From contig CM068831.1 of the NCBI GenBank assembly GCA_028554795.2, positions 67,617,982-67,681,981 on the forward strand: a stretch of 64,000 nt of DNA, written 5' to 3'. Under the pieces are notes generated by a model. It saw nothing but the letters and a program-made list of their open reading frames with translations. It searched no databases and was not told where the DNA came from. This DNA is from Sinohyriopsis cumingii. Lineage: Eukaryota > Mollusca > Bivalvia > Unionida > Unionidae. Positions 26,305 to 39,500 of this stretch are shown here, one piece after another. The translations under genes and the position numbers were made by a program. The first letter of the stretch is position 1, and each line of letters begins with the position of its first letter.

Positions 26305-26535
26305 TCAGTCATGAAAGAACTCAGCATCAATGTTGACGCTTCTTATGAAAGAATATCCGTCCTCCACCAGTAGTATTGATGTCACAGCTAGCGTAGATAC
26401 CGTTACGATCCCCGTTGGATAAATGATGTAGACGCCTATCCTATCAGTCTTCTGTTTTTCTAAGCAGATATTGTGCAGTGTAGGAATGGCTCTTTTTGGT
26501 TCTGCCAGTCTTAGCAATTGCACATGCAAGGACAT
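26305..26535 (-). pseudogene. FReD-like fragment, frameshifted (U1)
   Basis: On the minus strand one frame gives 'DRIGVYIIYP' near 26405-26435. The +1 frame then gives 'NGIYASCDINTTGGG', and the next frame again resembles the start of the FReD fold ('AEFF'). This is the first third of a FReD domain broken by at least two frameshifts, with no downstream half. It lies antisense to the intact gene about 2.4 kb away. Its high coding-frame decay and its presence in both units mean it was already dead before the units duplicated. Confidence 0.75.
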
Positions 26536-29500
26536 TAGTTTTGTGCATTTCTGCTCAGAAACAATGCTGCTAACGACCGGTTGGAGAGGACAAAGCCGTT
26601 GCCTTGTTTCAGTGAATATGACAACGATACGGAATGACCATTCTAGTCGAAACTTGAATAGAGTTATTAATCCATGGCAATATGTATGTTTTATTCTGTT
26701 TGATGTTCATCACAGTTTTCCAGCTATGTTAAGGATAGCGGTAAATTGCCTTACTCAAGTAAGATTAGTTTCTTTTTAAAACGAAAGAAACTCATTAATT
26801 AATTATAAACATAAAATAAGAGGGTTCTGACATTCAGTTATCTTTGCACTGTCTAATTAGCTGTAGCTGTAAGGTCGTTAGAGTAGCCATCTACAACGAT
26901 ATTTACCACCTTCTTGTCATATAATGACGTTCGTTCAGACAAGTAACTTCAGTTCATCAGTCTATCAACACCACTAATTATGCATCAACATACCTTAATA
27001 ATTCTCTCAAAGACGCATACATTCTTTTATGTGGTTGAGCTTATACCACTTGATGACGTACTGTTGCAATTACTCTTGGAATGGAAGCTTTTAGAGCTTA
27101 CGGCATGTAAATGACCGCTGAGTACAAGGAAGGGACTGTTATTTTTATCGATTGAATTATGGCAAGTGTTCAAGAGTCCAATGATTATATAATTTACAAA
27201 TCTATCTAGCTAGCTATTTACCCAGGTTTATTTTTGTCTTTGCTTTGAGCGATTTCATTATTTTGGTTGGAAAACACATCGAAAAACACATCGAATGTTC
27301 TAAATTGTGATCGTTGTTAATTTCATATCAAGGACACCATCTTTTGCTTGTTTTAGAAAGCTACTCGGATAGCTCGACGCATGTGGTCTGTTAAAATAAA
27401 GATCGAGTATAAACGTTATAAAGATCGTCTGCTTAATTGTATTCACATCAAAATTCTTCTTTGTGTACAAAATTAAAGCAGGTATCATTTGAATGGGGGA
27501 AGAGTATCATCTCTTTTATACGTATGTCATATGCTTAGCATTTACATGAACAGCCACGAATAACAATATCATGTCTATTACTCACTCGAACTTGGTAATA
27601 CATTGCTGGTTAAATAAGTAGCGCAGTGCCCATGCGATTAGTTGACAATCAAACTAAGCGAGGAGAGTAGAAACTTTTAAAACCCCTCAAGACAATCTTT
27701 TTTTACTCTAAAGGTGCTGAGGTTATTACAAAAAAAAATAATTTTGCTCGAAGACTTGGTAGCCGTTAAATTGATTGATACTAAGTTTGTGTTATCTGTA
27801 TATCTGTCACGTCTACATTACTATTACAGGAACAAATCATTACGAACTTAAGGCTACGTTTTGTACTGTTTGATTTTAAAAATCTTTAATGAATATCCGA
27901 CTTCGTTTCTTGTTTAAACTTTGATCAACAAATCGTTATAAAGCGTAAATACTATATGGCCCCTGAATTACATATACCTACATAAATATCGTGATACAAT
28001 ACAGTCTCTACATCAAACAGGGGATATACTCAGAAATAGCAAGAACATGGTCGTGTACCACAGTTATTCAGAATTTACCATCAGAGCATGTGAAATTTTG
28101 GAAACCTTCTTGGTTGTGATCTCCTTGTTCAGTGACCAGTTCAATTCAGCCCCTTATTCAGTGACCAATGTCAGAAGTATAATGGACATACCATTAATTT
28201 TTCTTGGATGGGGTGAATGTGTCAAAATAAAAGAAAAGGTCCGTTTGAGCTTAATGAATTGACGTCAGCACTAGCACAATTGGAGACAGTGCTGGTGATT
28301 TGTATACAGTCACTACCACTGGGTAAGTGTCTGAATAAAAAAAAATATTTTGTTTGAGGATTATTATAAGCTAGCAATGAATTACACTTAGACATATTTA
28401 TCTGCATTCTTTTTCTTTTAGATGTTAACTGTTCATAATGAATATACTTCAAAGAGAACACAGACATTGAGCCCCGGCTTAAGATCCGACGAATGGTCTT
28501 GATCTACATCGCTCAAAATTGCATAAGTTTATGTAACAATTATCTCGAACATAGAACGTCAGCACGTCTTATTTCCTACTGCAGGAGATGTGTACGCATA
28601 GTTCAAAAATGAGACAGTAATAATGTCAACAGTCTGTAAATGTTTATGTGCACGTGTGGATGTGTTAGTGTCATTACTGAGAATAAAGCGTTGGTCTCCA
28701 CAAGTAGTTTCATAATGAATACGTTCTTGTTGAAAGAAGTTTAAATACGGAAACTAAATCAAGATGAGAATGGCGAATATGACACATTTTGATTTATTTC
28801 TCATATCTTGATATTTTGTTAATATTTTGAATAAATATTTACAATGATATCACCTTTTTAAAACGAAAGAAACTGATAGGTCACCATTCTTGAAACGAAC
28901 ATAGAGAAGGTAAATTATTACAATGGTAAATGATAGCAAAACACAACTCGGTATTTGTTTTAAACTCTCCTGCGCATTATTCATTTGATTCGTTTGATGT
29001 TGAAAATCAATATTTTTGTAAACAAAAATACAAATAGTACGAATTTAATTTCTTATTGACAGCTTTTTATGTAATAACGTCTTTTTTTGTAGTCTGAACG
29101 CAACACTGTTTATTTTTAATCGCATTAGGGCATGTTATAGACAGACTTAGTAAAGGTCGAGGAATGTATAGAAGGACGAGGTCTTTTTTAAATTTAAATA
29201 GTAAGAACTGGCATAGACCATTTATGGAACTACCCTCTTCAAAGCCAATAAACTACAACAAGAACAACAACGAGACGACACTGGAACGCTTCCACTAGGA
29301 CTACGTCAATTTCTTTGCTAATTCAAAGACATGATAGGCACGAACCCACGTTTCATACAAACATAAAATGGCGGTCACTTACATTTGATATTGCATAAAG
29401 AAAAGGAAATTGCGAATCCACGTTACATATAATGTATCAATATCCCACCACAAGTCACAAGCCACACCCCAAAAACGAAAATACTGGTCTACTTTCTTTA

Positions 29501-29684
29501 CTATTTTAAGTTAAACAAAGAAAACTACCACCAAGGAAGGGAACAGACCACCTAACCATTTTACATATATTTCAGTGCAAAACAAACAACTGTTACCATG
29601 TCCAATATCTCACCCCGTGACTACTTTACTTGTTGCTGTATTAATGAACTTCCTGACATTATTACTTCAGCAATTTACTTATGA
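26536..29684. other. Gene-poor end of U1
   Basis: Matches U2 59924-62931 closely. The frame at 28047-28262 is partly open in U2 (61157-61504) but its reading changes at several places, and I recognise no product. Confidence 0.5.
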
Positions 29685-29689
29685 CTAAT

Positions 29690-32600
29690 TAAATGAGAAC
29701 AAATTGGCAATACATTGCTAATATAAGAATTATTGAACAGAATAAGTACTGAGAGACATCAGAATCACAGAGCTGTAGAAACATATTCAAAGGAACAGAA
29801 GAAAGATTTTTAGAAGCTTAAGACGTGTTTAACAGAGATTCGGTACTCTATCTACTACTATCTAAGTCATTCAATCGACTTGACATTGAGACAGCTGATT
29901 CGCATAATGTTCAATGATACGTATATATACCATGCAATTTGGATAAAAAGAGGAAAATATTATTGGAAAGCGACTAGCAGAAAATAAAATTAAAATATAA
30001 CAAAAATTAAAAATAACAACAAAAGGAAAAAGGTTTCTCTTTTATTGTTAACTTCAATAAAAGAATCAAAAGATGAAAGAAGATGAATGATTACAAGATA
30101 TTATTTAATGGCCTGGACAAACAACATCGTAGCAAACACTACACTTTCCAAATTTTTCAGCAGCAAATTAAAAACGAAAACACATAGCCATAAACCTAAT
30201 GAAGCTGAACGAATTAATGGCTAGATCTATAGAAACAACTTTCAGTCTATCCATTCATTTTTAGACTGGATTCATGTAGTCAAAATGAAAAAGGATGTCA
30301 CATTCAAACAATTAACAGCACATTAAAAGCCACTAAAGTAAAGCACACATATGATTTGGTTATCTACGTTAATTATCGAATTATCAGTGATATAAGAGAG
30401 CGGCACTATTTGTTATGACCTAATCTTTCGATGTAACTTACTTTTGTGACATTTGTTACTGTTTCCACATATTCGACAATCAAGCAAGTCTCATTCAGCA
30501 AACCATCACATCAGGTTAACACTTTTGTCAAGGAAATAAGCGGAAATATGGAGTCAACTTTATTGTCTTTTATTAACAGCTGTTGTCAATATTCCGGCTT
30601 TATCCCTATTGCCACTGACCAGCATATGGGACCGAGACTCGCATACATCTCCCTTTAAATGCATGTACATATGAGTACTTCCTATGGGCCGAATACAACA
30701 CTTGGAATAGGCAGCCATACCTTTTAGACATGCCAACCAGAACAGTCTTCTCAGTAACCATCGTATTTGCAAGTGGAACTCTAACAGATTTCTTTCTGTT
30801 TTCATACCTCATGTGCATCCCAGTGATACATCTTTCCACATCTATGTCCCGCTTAAGTAAAGTTTGCAGGGCGCATCAGGATAATCTTTGAAACGTTACA
30901 GAGCGTTGGATTTCTGACTATTTATGTGACAGTCTATGCCACAGTCCAAAGCTGGAGTTTATAGTGTGTTAGAGGTGAATTTGGGTCAAGTCTTGAACAT
31001 TGAGCCAGTACAGGTAATCTAAGTGCTTGTTTACAAGATAAAAATAAAACTATTTATATGCCTGAATATTCTGATAGATTCTTCATTTCTGCGACGTTGT
31101 TTATTTCATGCACTGGCTAGGATTCATGTTTGTGTGACACAAGAAAATGAGGATATGTTTTCAAATTTACTTCTGGAAATTGCATACATTTGCTGCATAT
31201 GCAAATTTTTGAAATACATTTAAGAAATGTATTGGTCAAACCATATCTAGATAAACAAAGGTAATATATGTTAATGTTGCTCATCTAATTCGTTTTTACC
31301 TAATCAAAGAAGCAAAGAAAAGAATACACATGGAGCAAATGGGACTTGCTAGATTGATTGACAATCTTCCGAACTATGTAGTGGATGTGGAAGCTAATAT
31401 CACATATAAGCATGTCCAGATAGAAATGAAACAGGGAGAACCTGACCGCCACTCACTATTTTCATGTGTGGCATGTTGACATAGATGTGTTCATAGCACA
31501 TTGTGTACTACACCAACTGATAATGGAAGAACCCTATTACTTTTCCAGAGAAGAGACAAAGAAAGAGCCCTACATCAAATCAGACAGAATAATATGTTTT
31601 AATATGTTTAGTTCCATGTGTAAAAAAATAAAAATCATTTGATTTAAAGGGAACAAGAATTTTAGGATCTGAGTAACCGAATTTACAGCATTTCAAAAAA
31701 CGTCAATGGGTGTTTCCAACACTGATTTAAAAAAATTGTATAAGTACTTGAAGTTCGTTTAACTTATCAATAACATATCTGTGACAGATAAATATTTTTC
31801 TATCGAAGGAGAGCGAGAATACTGGGTTGAATACTGCTGTGTACGTAAATGATGTAGTAGAGTTTGTGATTGAGATATTTGATTCGGAGCAATGTCTCTT
31901 CAACCTTCTTTGATTCGGAGCAATATCTCTATTCTACGTTGATACGATTTACGTATATTCAAAATGCAAACACCTTAGGTATTTACTGTGCCTAAAAACC
32001 TACACAATATCTGGGGAAAATGCACACTAACATAAAATAATGCTATGACTCTAAGAAACAGAGAAAGCAAGCTAAACCAGTTTAGTAAATTGCAACAAAT
32101 AATGTATTTCTCTAGAATACACAGGAATTTTAAATAGAACTTAATGCTGTGAATTAAAATTAAAACAATTCTAACCTTTCTATCATAAGTCCAAAGCATG
32201 AAGTGCTTTGATTGAAATCCAGGTTTTTAATGTGTTTAAGTAGCAATAGTGTTTAATGAGCTGATATATCATCAGTCTTGATGTATCACACTGATATACT
32301 CTAGAATATCTTTGAATGAATTCACAATAATCCAATATAATGATTTCGCCTAAAATGTCAGTGAGCACTTAGTGATTCCAATGAATAATATAAATAAATA
32401 ATTCCTCTGAAATTATATCTCATACAAATAAAATTAATCTTACTAGACTGATGTAGTAATTGCTACTGAGGCTATATGCTTCATTTTAAGAGGAACAAAC
32501 TTTGATACTGCTCCTAGTATCAAGACCTTCTCTTTTGTTTTACTCTCAAATGATTAAAACAGAGTTCTCTTACATAGTTTCTTCATTTGTTTCTTTTAAC

Positions 32601-35600
32601 GCTGTAAATTTAAGGCAATGATCTTTGCCTAATGTCTTTTTCGAGTGGAAGTGTTATATGATTTCCGCGGTCCAAATGATAAAATCAAAGCCAAAATTAT
32701 TTAATTGTCAATTCTCAAATTGACAAATATTGTGAACGATCTTGCTTTATTTTTTTAATGACGATTCTCCTTCATCTATAGGGTATAAGATGTATTCAGC
32801 ACATCATATAGGAGCATAAATAGATCCATAAAATGCAGCTAATTAATTTATATATTTCTTTCTTTAGTGTTATTCAGCTACAAAATTATCATTTAATGCA
32901 TGTTTCAGTTGAAATACATTATCTCGTCTACAAATTGGAAATCTACATTTAATTAAATCAGTTAATATAATTTAGCTGGGATACTAGTGGCAAAGGATAC
33001 AATGCAAAAATCGTAGAGCTATTTCAAAATCGTGTTATTTTCATTTTGCATAACATTCTTTTTTGCTTTTGACAACTAATTTTTCAAATTCACCCGTTTT
33101 TACTTACAATGTAGTAATGCTTTTTCCGTGTTGTATTCCATTTTCAATATCACTTTTTCCTTTTGTCGCTTTTAATTGCATTAAAGCTAGCACGTAATGC
33201 ATACGTCTGTTAACCACTTGTGTCTTGAGTGAACCTGTATCTACTATAAACCTCCCTTACAAATCATTTAAATGTTTTCGAAAGCACTGGCGCATTTTGG
33301 GTTTAAAAACGTCGGGTCCAAATAAAAATAATTTTTCTTAAATCTGCATTTTCTAGATATTCCAGATTATTTGGTATCATTGTCAAGCTACATCTGTCTA
33401 CCTTTCTATAATAGCAACCACTATAGTGCATCATTCTACTGTTGTTTATTTCGTCAATACTATCATGCACCAGGCTGATTTCAAGACACAACATCCCAAT
33501 CATTTGCACACGGCTTAGACTGCCTAGTTTATGTTTTGTACTATTCTTTGAATGTAACATCTTGTATCGTTTGGATTTCATCAATCCAGTCTAAAATGAA
33601 TGGACAGTTTGCATGTCAGTTTCATAGATCTTAGCATGAATTCATTCGCTTCCATTTCTTTAACTGTTCTATTTTTCAAAGTTTCTTTTTCTGCTGCCTG
33701 GGAGTTGTGCTGTTGTTGGTGTTTCCTACGGTGTTGTATGTTCCAGGCCAGTAATGTATATGCTGAAATCATTCATCTTTTTCCATAACTTGATTCTTTT
33801 GTTCAAGTTGAGATTAAAAGGGTCAGAATTTTTCGATATTTTGGATTTCTTTTTTTTAAATTATTTCTTCGACAAGAACATACATCTCTGCTAATCTTCG
33901 ATTCCATAGGTTATATATCATCGAAGCTAAAGCGAATCTTCTGATGATTGTCTTGTCTATCCAATGACTTGAAAAGTAGTCGATACAGTTCTGAATTTTT
34001 ATCTAGACACATCAACAGCTTCTAAAATTGTTTTTCTCTCGTGGATCTCTTTCTACAGCCATGGAATTGTGGCGGCTTCTCTTGTCATTCCATTAAATAA
34101 TGATTATTAGTAATGTATTGTCCACTTGTTCCCTTCATCTCTTGATGTCTTTTACATTGTTCACTCTAAACTAGTAGTAAGTAAAGTAATCAAGTAGTAA
34201 ATTCAAGGCATGGTTTTGTGGGGGGTGTTTGTTATTGCAGTTGAAAGTGAGGTAATCATGTAGTGAGGTAAAGGACGATCTGATTTGTTTCTTTATTTTA
34301 CCCTAAGAAATACGGAACTTGGTTCTTTTGTAAGATATATTAAATTGTGGTGGCTTTGCTTTGTTTATGATACAGTAGTGAGGAAGGTAGTCAACTATTA
34401 TTTGTGGCGGTTTGCTGCATAGAATGTGGATGGACTGGGGTATTTTTTTTATAAAAATCAAGTGACCCATTTGGGTAATGTGTAGTAGAATTAAACAAAT
34501 AAAAATAAAATAACAGGACTGTGTTTTCATGGTATCATTTATGATTCTAATCATTAAGTTGTATACCACTCAAACAATTGCTTCCAAATAAGTTTTAAAA
34601 TCTAGATAGCAGAAATAAAATAATCATTTGCACACTCGTTTCCTCGAGAATCAACTGTAATTAAATCCTATGTAAATTCATATACTACACTTATTCCTGC
34701 AGTGACGAAAATATTTCTGTCAGAAACATCATTGTCACTTTGACCTACGTTTGATTATAACACATCTTTCAATATGTACCTTATCTGATTACCTTCCATA
34801 AAATTTCCATGACAACAGGACCTGTAACGAGAACTCTCTATGAAATAGATGTAGACCAACGTTATATTCCAAATAACGACACACGCACACGACCGAAGTG
34901 GCCTTAGTGTTTACTATTATTTCGACACTCACCCCATCAAGAAAAATTACGTCCCATGCACTTGTGATATTCTTCACTGAGCGAGGAATTCAAATCCAAC
35001 GAGGTTCCCACAAGTTCACAATTTCTGCATATGCAGATGATAAAATCTGAATAACAGAGCGAAACAAACTTTTTTATTTGGCATGTGCAAAAGAACACAT
35101 AGCCAATATAATACATGATTCATACACAATGCACTGTTGCATACATGCCTGAATATATGAATCAATAATGGCTATACAAATGTGCGCATAAATCCTCGGA
35201 GATGGACAGACAGAAATACAACTCTACAGCGAGAGACGATAATCTAAGTTGGAATGCATTATCAGCATATTTACGTAGGTGTTTTACAGCTCTTAAATCT
35301 TCATTTTTGTGTAATTGAAGTAATTGGTACATAACAGGTTTCTGCCAGTAATAAGAATCAAAATAAATTAAAATGAAATATGTATTTTAGTCCCTGGTTA
35401 CAAAACAATAAAAGGCAAGATATATGGACTGAATTAGGATATTACCAGATCTCCAACTCCATGAAGTCATTAAAATAGTTCTCACATTGAAAACCCAGTT
35501 TTTATAATTCTTTCTTTTAACATCTGTAAGCATTAATTGTTATATTTTTTAACAATTTAATTATTTGTGTTGATCTATCTGAACCATTCTTTATGACACG

Positions 35601-36389
35601 CACATATATATTTAAATAAAGAGTATGGGGGCCAAACTATCCATCTTCAAGCATATTTTTGGCAGGATGTATAACATTTAGTATCTACATGCACTTTTTC
35701 CTATGTACTCGTCCTCATACTCTTTATTTAACTATTATATGTGCGAGTCATAAAGAACTGCGTTCAACTCAGACTCAACACCACTAATAATTCTGATACA
35801 AAAATATAACAATTAATGATTACAGATGTAAAAGAAAGACATTCTAAAATGTTAGTATTACCCATGTATACTATCTCTTTTCAAACCCCAAATTCAGATC
35901 CATATATATTGCACTTTTCATTGTTATGTAACCATTATATTTATCAGACATTCTAGAATATTAGCATTATTCAGAAGTAATGTGGCGCACACCTCTCCTC
36001 TTACAAAGTCTGACTGTATGCCGTGAAGTCGGAGAGGCATTGATCATTATTGAAAATGTAATAACAAAACCAGTAGCTTCATGTTTGTAATTATTTCCGG
36101 TCATTGTACTATTCACGTGTCACATATACAAAAACCACTCACTTCGTATCAATCAAATCAGTTGCTATAACTTTGTAAACTAAATCGACTTAAAAATCAT
36201 GCAATTATCTCATTTCCTTTACAATTTGTACAGTAACTTTGTATTGGGGACTATTTTTTTATCTCTAATGACCTACCGTTGCTTAATTGTCAAACAACCA
36301 CATAGATACTGTTCGTGTCAGCAATGTATTCCATATCAGAGTCAGCCATATATCAAATTATATTATTCTTGCTGTACAAGCAATGGCTA
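29690..36389. other. Gene-poor first part of U2
   Basis: Homologous to 12648-20009. No gene found. The inverted duplication at 35509-35840 is described separately. Confidence 0.55.
35509..35840. repeat. Inverted duplication (hairpin) specific to U2
   Basis: Arm 1 at 35509-35630 reads 'taacatctgtaagcattaat...gagtatgggg'. Arm 2 at 35711-35840 is its reverse complement ('ctcatactctttatttaact ... tacagatgtaaaagaaag') with scattered mismatches and an internal difference. The spacer is about 80 bases. U1 has only arm 1 (about 19265-19390). Confidence 0.85.
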
Positions 36390-37620
36390 ATTTTAGGAAA
36401 CCAATGAAATATGTAGAAAGTTTTTTATGCAGTCAGCTACGGGGTCCAATGAGAAATTTCGGTTGCCCAGATAACTTTATCTTGATAGTTCGGTATTTCC
36501 AACATGGCAAGCACGCTCATGTCATAGACGAGGAATAGTCATCTGAATCATTCCATGTCACCAATGGAGCCAAGCAAGGTTGTGGGTTGTCCCCAATCTT
36601 CTTGAGTATGACGTTCTCTGCTATGCTTACTTATGCTTCCTGTGACCATGACACTGGAATTGTATCCGATACCACACTGATGGCAAGATCTTGAATTTAT
36701 GGAGAGTGCAAGCGAAGACTAAGACATAAAATTACTGTTCGTGGTCAACTATTTGCCGACGACTCTTACCTGAATACCTGATCTGAGTCTATGGATTGTT
36801 TGTTGTCAGCTTGTAATTATTGCAATTATTATATTGTTTGGTTTGTGCTGTGAATGATGCAGACCTAAACTGATAAGGAAAGATGGTGATTTTATGTTAC
36901 AGTCCTAATCAATGAGAAAACCAACACCAGAATTGCTAAAGCAAGTGTGGGCTTTTGCAGCCTACGTGAAAACGTGTGGGAGCGAATTCAACAAATAAGC
37001 GAAAGGTCTACAAAGCCGCTGTGTTGTCAGTCCTGTTATATGTTTGCTAAAACGCTGTGTTAAGAGGCTTAATCATTTGCACATTGGCTGCTGTGGAAAC
37101 TGATCAGGATAAGATGGCAGGACATGGTTTCAGAAACTGAGCCCCTCACAAGCGCAAACATTCCAAGTATTCACACTCTACATTCTGCTGATGACATCAC
37201 AGTGAAGACTGACAGGACCCATCGCCAGGATGGTAGGATGTCAGAAGAGTGACTACTTAAGAAGCATTTTTACGTTGAGCTGAAGGAGGGGAAGTGATCT
37301 CAGGGTGGTCAAAAGAAACTCTTTATATATGCCGTCAGGACATCTTTGAAGCACTTGATCTCTGACCACGAGCCTTGGGATGATCTCGCACAGGATACCT
37401 CCCGTGGCGCAGTTTAATCCTTATTGGTGTTAAGGACTTTGAACAGATGACAATCGAAGAGGCATGAAACAAGCGCGAGCAACGTAAATCTCGGAACTGC
37501 AGCACGTCATGCATTGATCAATCTATCCCAACCTGCACATGCTTCCAAGTGTGACACAGTCTGTAAATAGCACACATTGACCTGATTTCACGTATTCACC
37601 GACTTCTAACCAGTTACTGA
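36390..37620 (+). pseudogene. Non-LTR retrotransposon reverse transcriptase relic (U2)
   Basis: Same relic as 20010-21220, with further private stops. For example the 'HVIDEE' frame ends early at 36538. The FADD box is at about 36747-36770. It confirms that the LINE inserted before U1 and U2 separated. Confidence 0.8.
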
Positions 37621-39500
37621 TATCTTAGTCATCTTCGAACTCAGAGGATGCACAACAAGTTAACTTATAAAATAGGAAATGTATAACTTACCACTGCAAA
37701 AAGCATAAGTGACTCGTTATTTCTACTTTATAAGTAATAATTGGCCTCGCAACCATTTGTTAAAGCGACCTGAATTGAAAGCAATAAGGTTAATTGTTTC
37801 TTTCACGATATTCAGCACAACGTACTCTTGGGATAATACATGAATTTTCCATTCAGTAATACACCTTGGTACAAATTAATTTTGATCTAGGTTTCTCTTC
37901 GCATAAAGGTGCTTGAAGGCTAGTTATATCACACAATCGTTACTTAATACATGTTCTTCAAATTGTGGATGGTTTGGGTTATAATAAACTGTAGGTGATG
38001 ACAAAGTTGTCCTATTTTACCTATTACTGTAAATGTAGTATTTACCATCTGAAAATATCATAAAGACAATTTAATTCAGAAATGGAATTCAACCGTAATC
38101 AAATGACATAAAACATCCCACTACAGTTGCAGTACACGTAGCCATTGAGTAATCAACGCATCTCTTAATGGCTTTAGAGTGGCGTATATACTGAGCATTG
38201 TGTGATTGTGAGTGTGAAACAGAAGGCAAATATCATGTTTCACAATGCCCATTTTATTTCGATCGTGAAAACAGATTCTCCACAGGGATTTTCTCAAACG
38301 AATTCAGGCATAATATCTCAACTTGCACCATATGTCATTTCAGCATCCCAGAGAAGAGCTTCAATGAAAATATCATTCACTAATTAGTACTTTTCACACC
38401 ATATTTCTTTCACCCGTATGTGAAAAATATTTGAGATTTTTTCAATGTCGTCCTGAAAAGTATTTATACTATGGATTCTTCATTTTTTCGCTTTTTTAAT
38501 TTGACTGTTACAATTGTGATTGTTGAACCATTGTTATCCAAGTGTAGGTTTATGCTCCACATTTCCAAATATCCCTTATCATGGACATTGCAATAGATAG
38601 CATCTGCAGCAGTAGGTATATAATCGACATATTAGCAGACGTTGTCGTTGATAACTTATTTTCACTTCTAGTGAATGGATAGCAAAATGACCATTATTTT
38701 TCTTTGGTTTTAAACGATTGCAATACCTCAATCACAATGCAAGTCGAAAATGATGTATACCAGATAAAACTATAAGAGTGTTCACCATCAACAAAAGGAG
38801 CTTTTCACTATTCACATTTCGTTTTGATTATATTATTAGCCCAACGTTGATGATATTACGTGTCCAAAAAAGGCAGAAAAGAATTAGGCGACAGGTTATA
38901 TTTCAAAATCTAGTTAATATTTTTTCCCGATTATTAGTGATTTATTACGGAACTCAATATTATATAGCAAACAAAATGTCATCCAAAGTAGCTTAGGAAA
39001 GCCAAGAGATAGTACATATAGCTTTGTAGGTTTCATTTCTATGAAAATATGAAATTATTAGTTCTGGTGTATATTGAACTAGTTTTTAGCCGCAGTGTTT
39101 AGTTATGTTATTTCTGTATGCCAGAACTTAATTTCCTATTTGAGTATCACTATATTCGTAGTGAGGTTAATTTGTACAACTCACTGTGTGAGATGGGATG
39201 CAATTCGCCCCATTGGAGAAAAAAATACTTTCTCGCCTAGAAAGGTAGTTATATTTTATGCTGACAAAGTCTATTCGGATGAATTTAAAGTGGACTGTTA
39301 ACATCCGTCTTAGCATTCTTACCCAATGAAATCAATGCGTCGAACTGGATAATTATTATTCAAGCAACACCCCCTTTTTGTATATTCCCACTTATGTTTC
39401 TTATATATATGGACAGCCCTCTTAAACATTTCCACATCCAGCTATACGCTAGAAAAATCCTTAACTGAGACCGTTTTGTTCAGTATTCTTTACCATGACA
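37621..39500. other. Non-coding DNA upstream of the U2 FReD gene
   Basis: Homologous to 21221-23172 except for about 38940-39395, which has no match in U1. The Cys-rich LINE-like fragment recurs at 38198-38383. The open frame 39095-39301 lies in the unmatched block and has no recognisable product. Confidence 0.45.
39400..39409 (+). promoter_or_regulatory. TATA-like element, FReD copy 2
   Basis: 'tatatatat' stands about 92 bases before the start codon, just ahead of the conserved 'ggacagccctcttaaac'. In U1 the same place reads 'taataaatatgg', a weaker TATA match. Assignment is by position and sequence only. Confidence 0.4.

Larger units (their letters stand above)
12641..29684. repeat. Tandem host unit U1 (complete, one FReD gene)
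   Basis: Complete copy of the tandem unit, about 17.0 kb, defined here from one 'ctaattaaatga' anchor to the next (12641, 29685, 62932). It contains in order: non-coding DNA, a non-LTR RT relic, the FReD gene, a TA microsatellite, an intact (empty) version of the Maverick target site and a FReD-like fragment on the minus strand. It carries about 700 bp at 15430-16135 that U2 lacks. The choice of start point is arbitrary, as for any tandem array. Confidence 0.88.

Noticed and set aside
28047-28262. Possible host exon (also 61157-61504)
   Set aside because: Open in both units but of different length, with no splice signals I trust and no recognisable domain.
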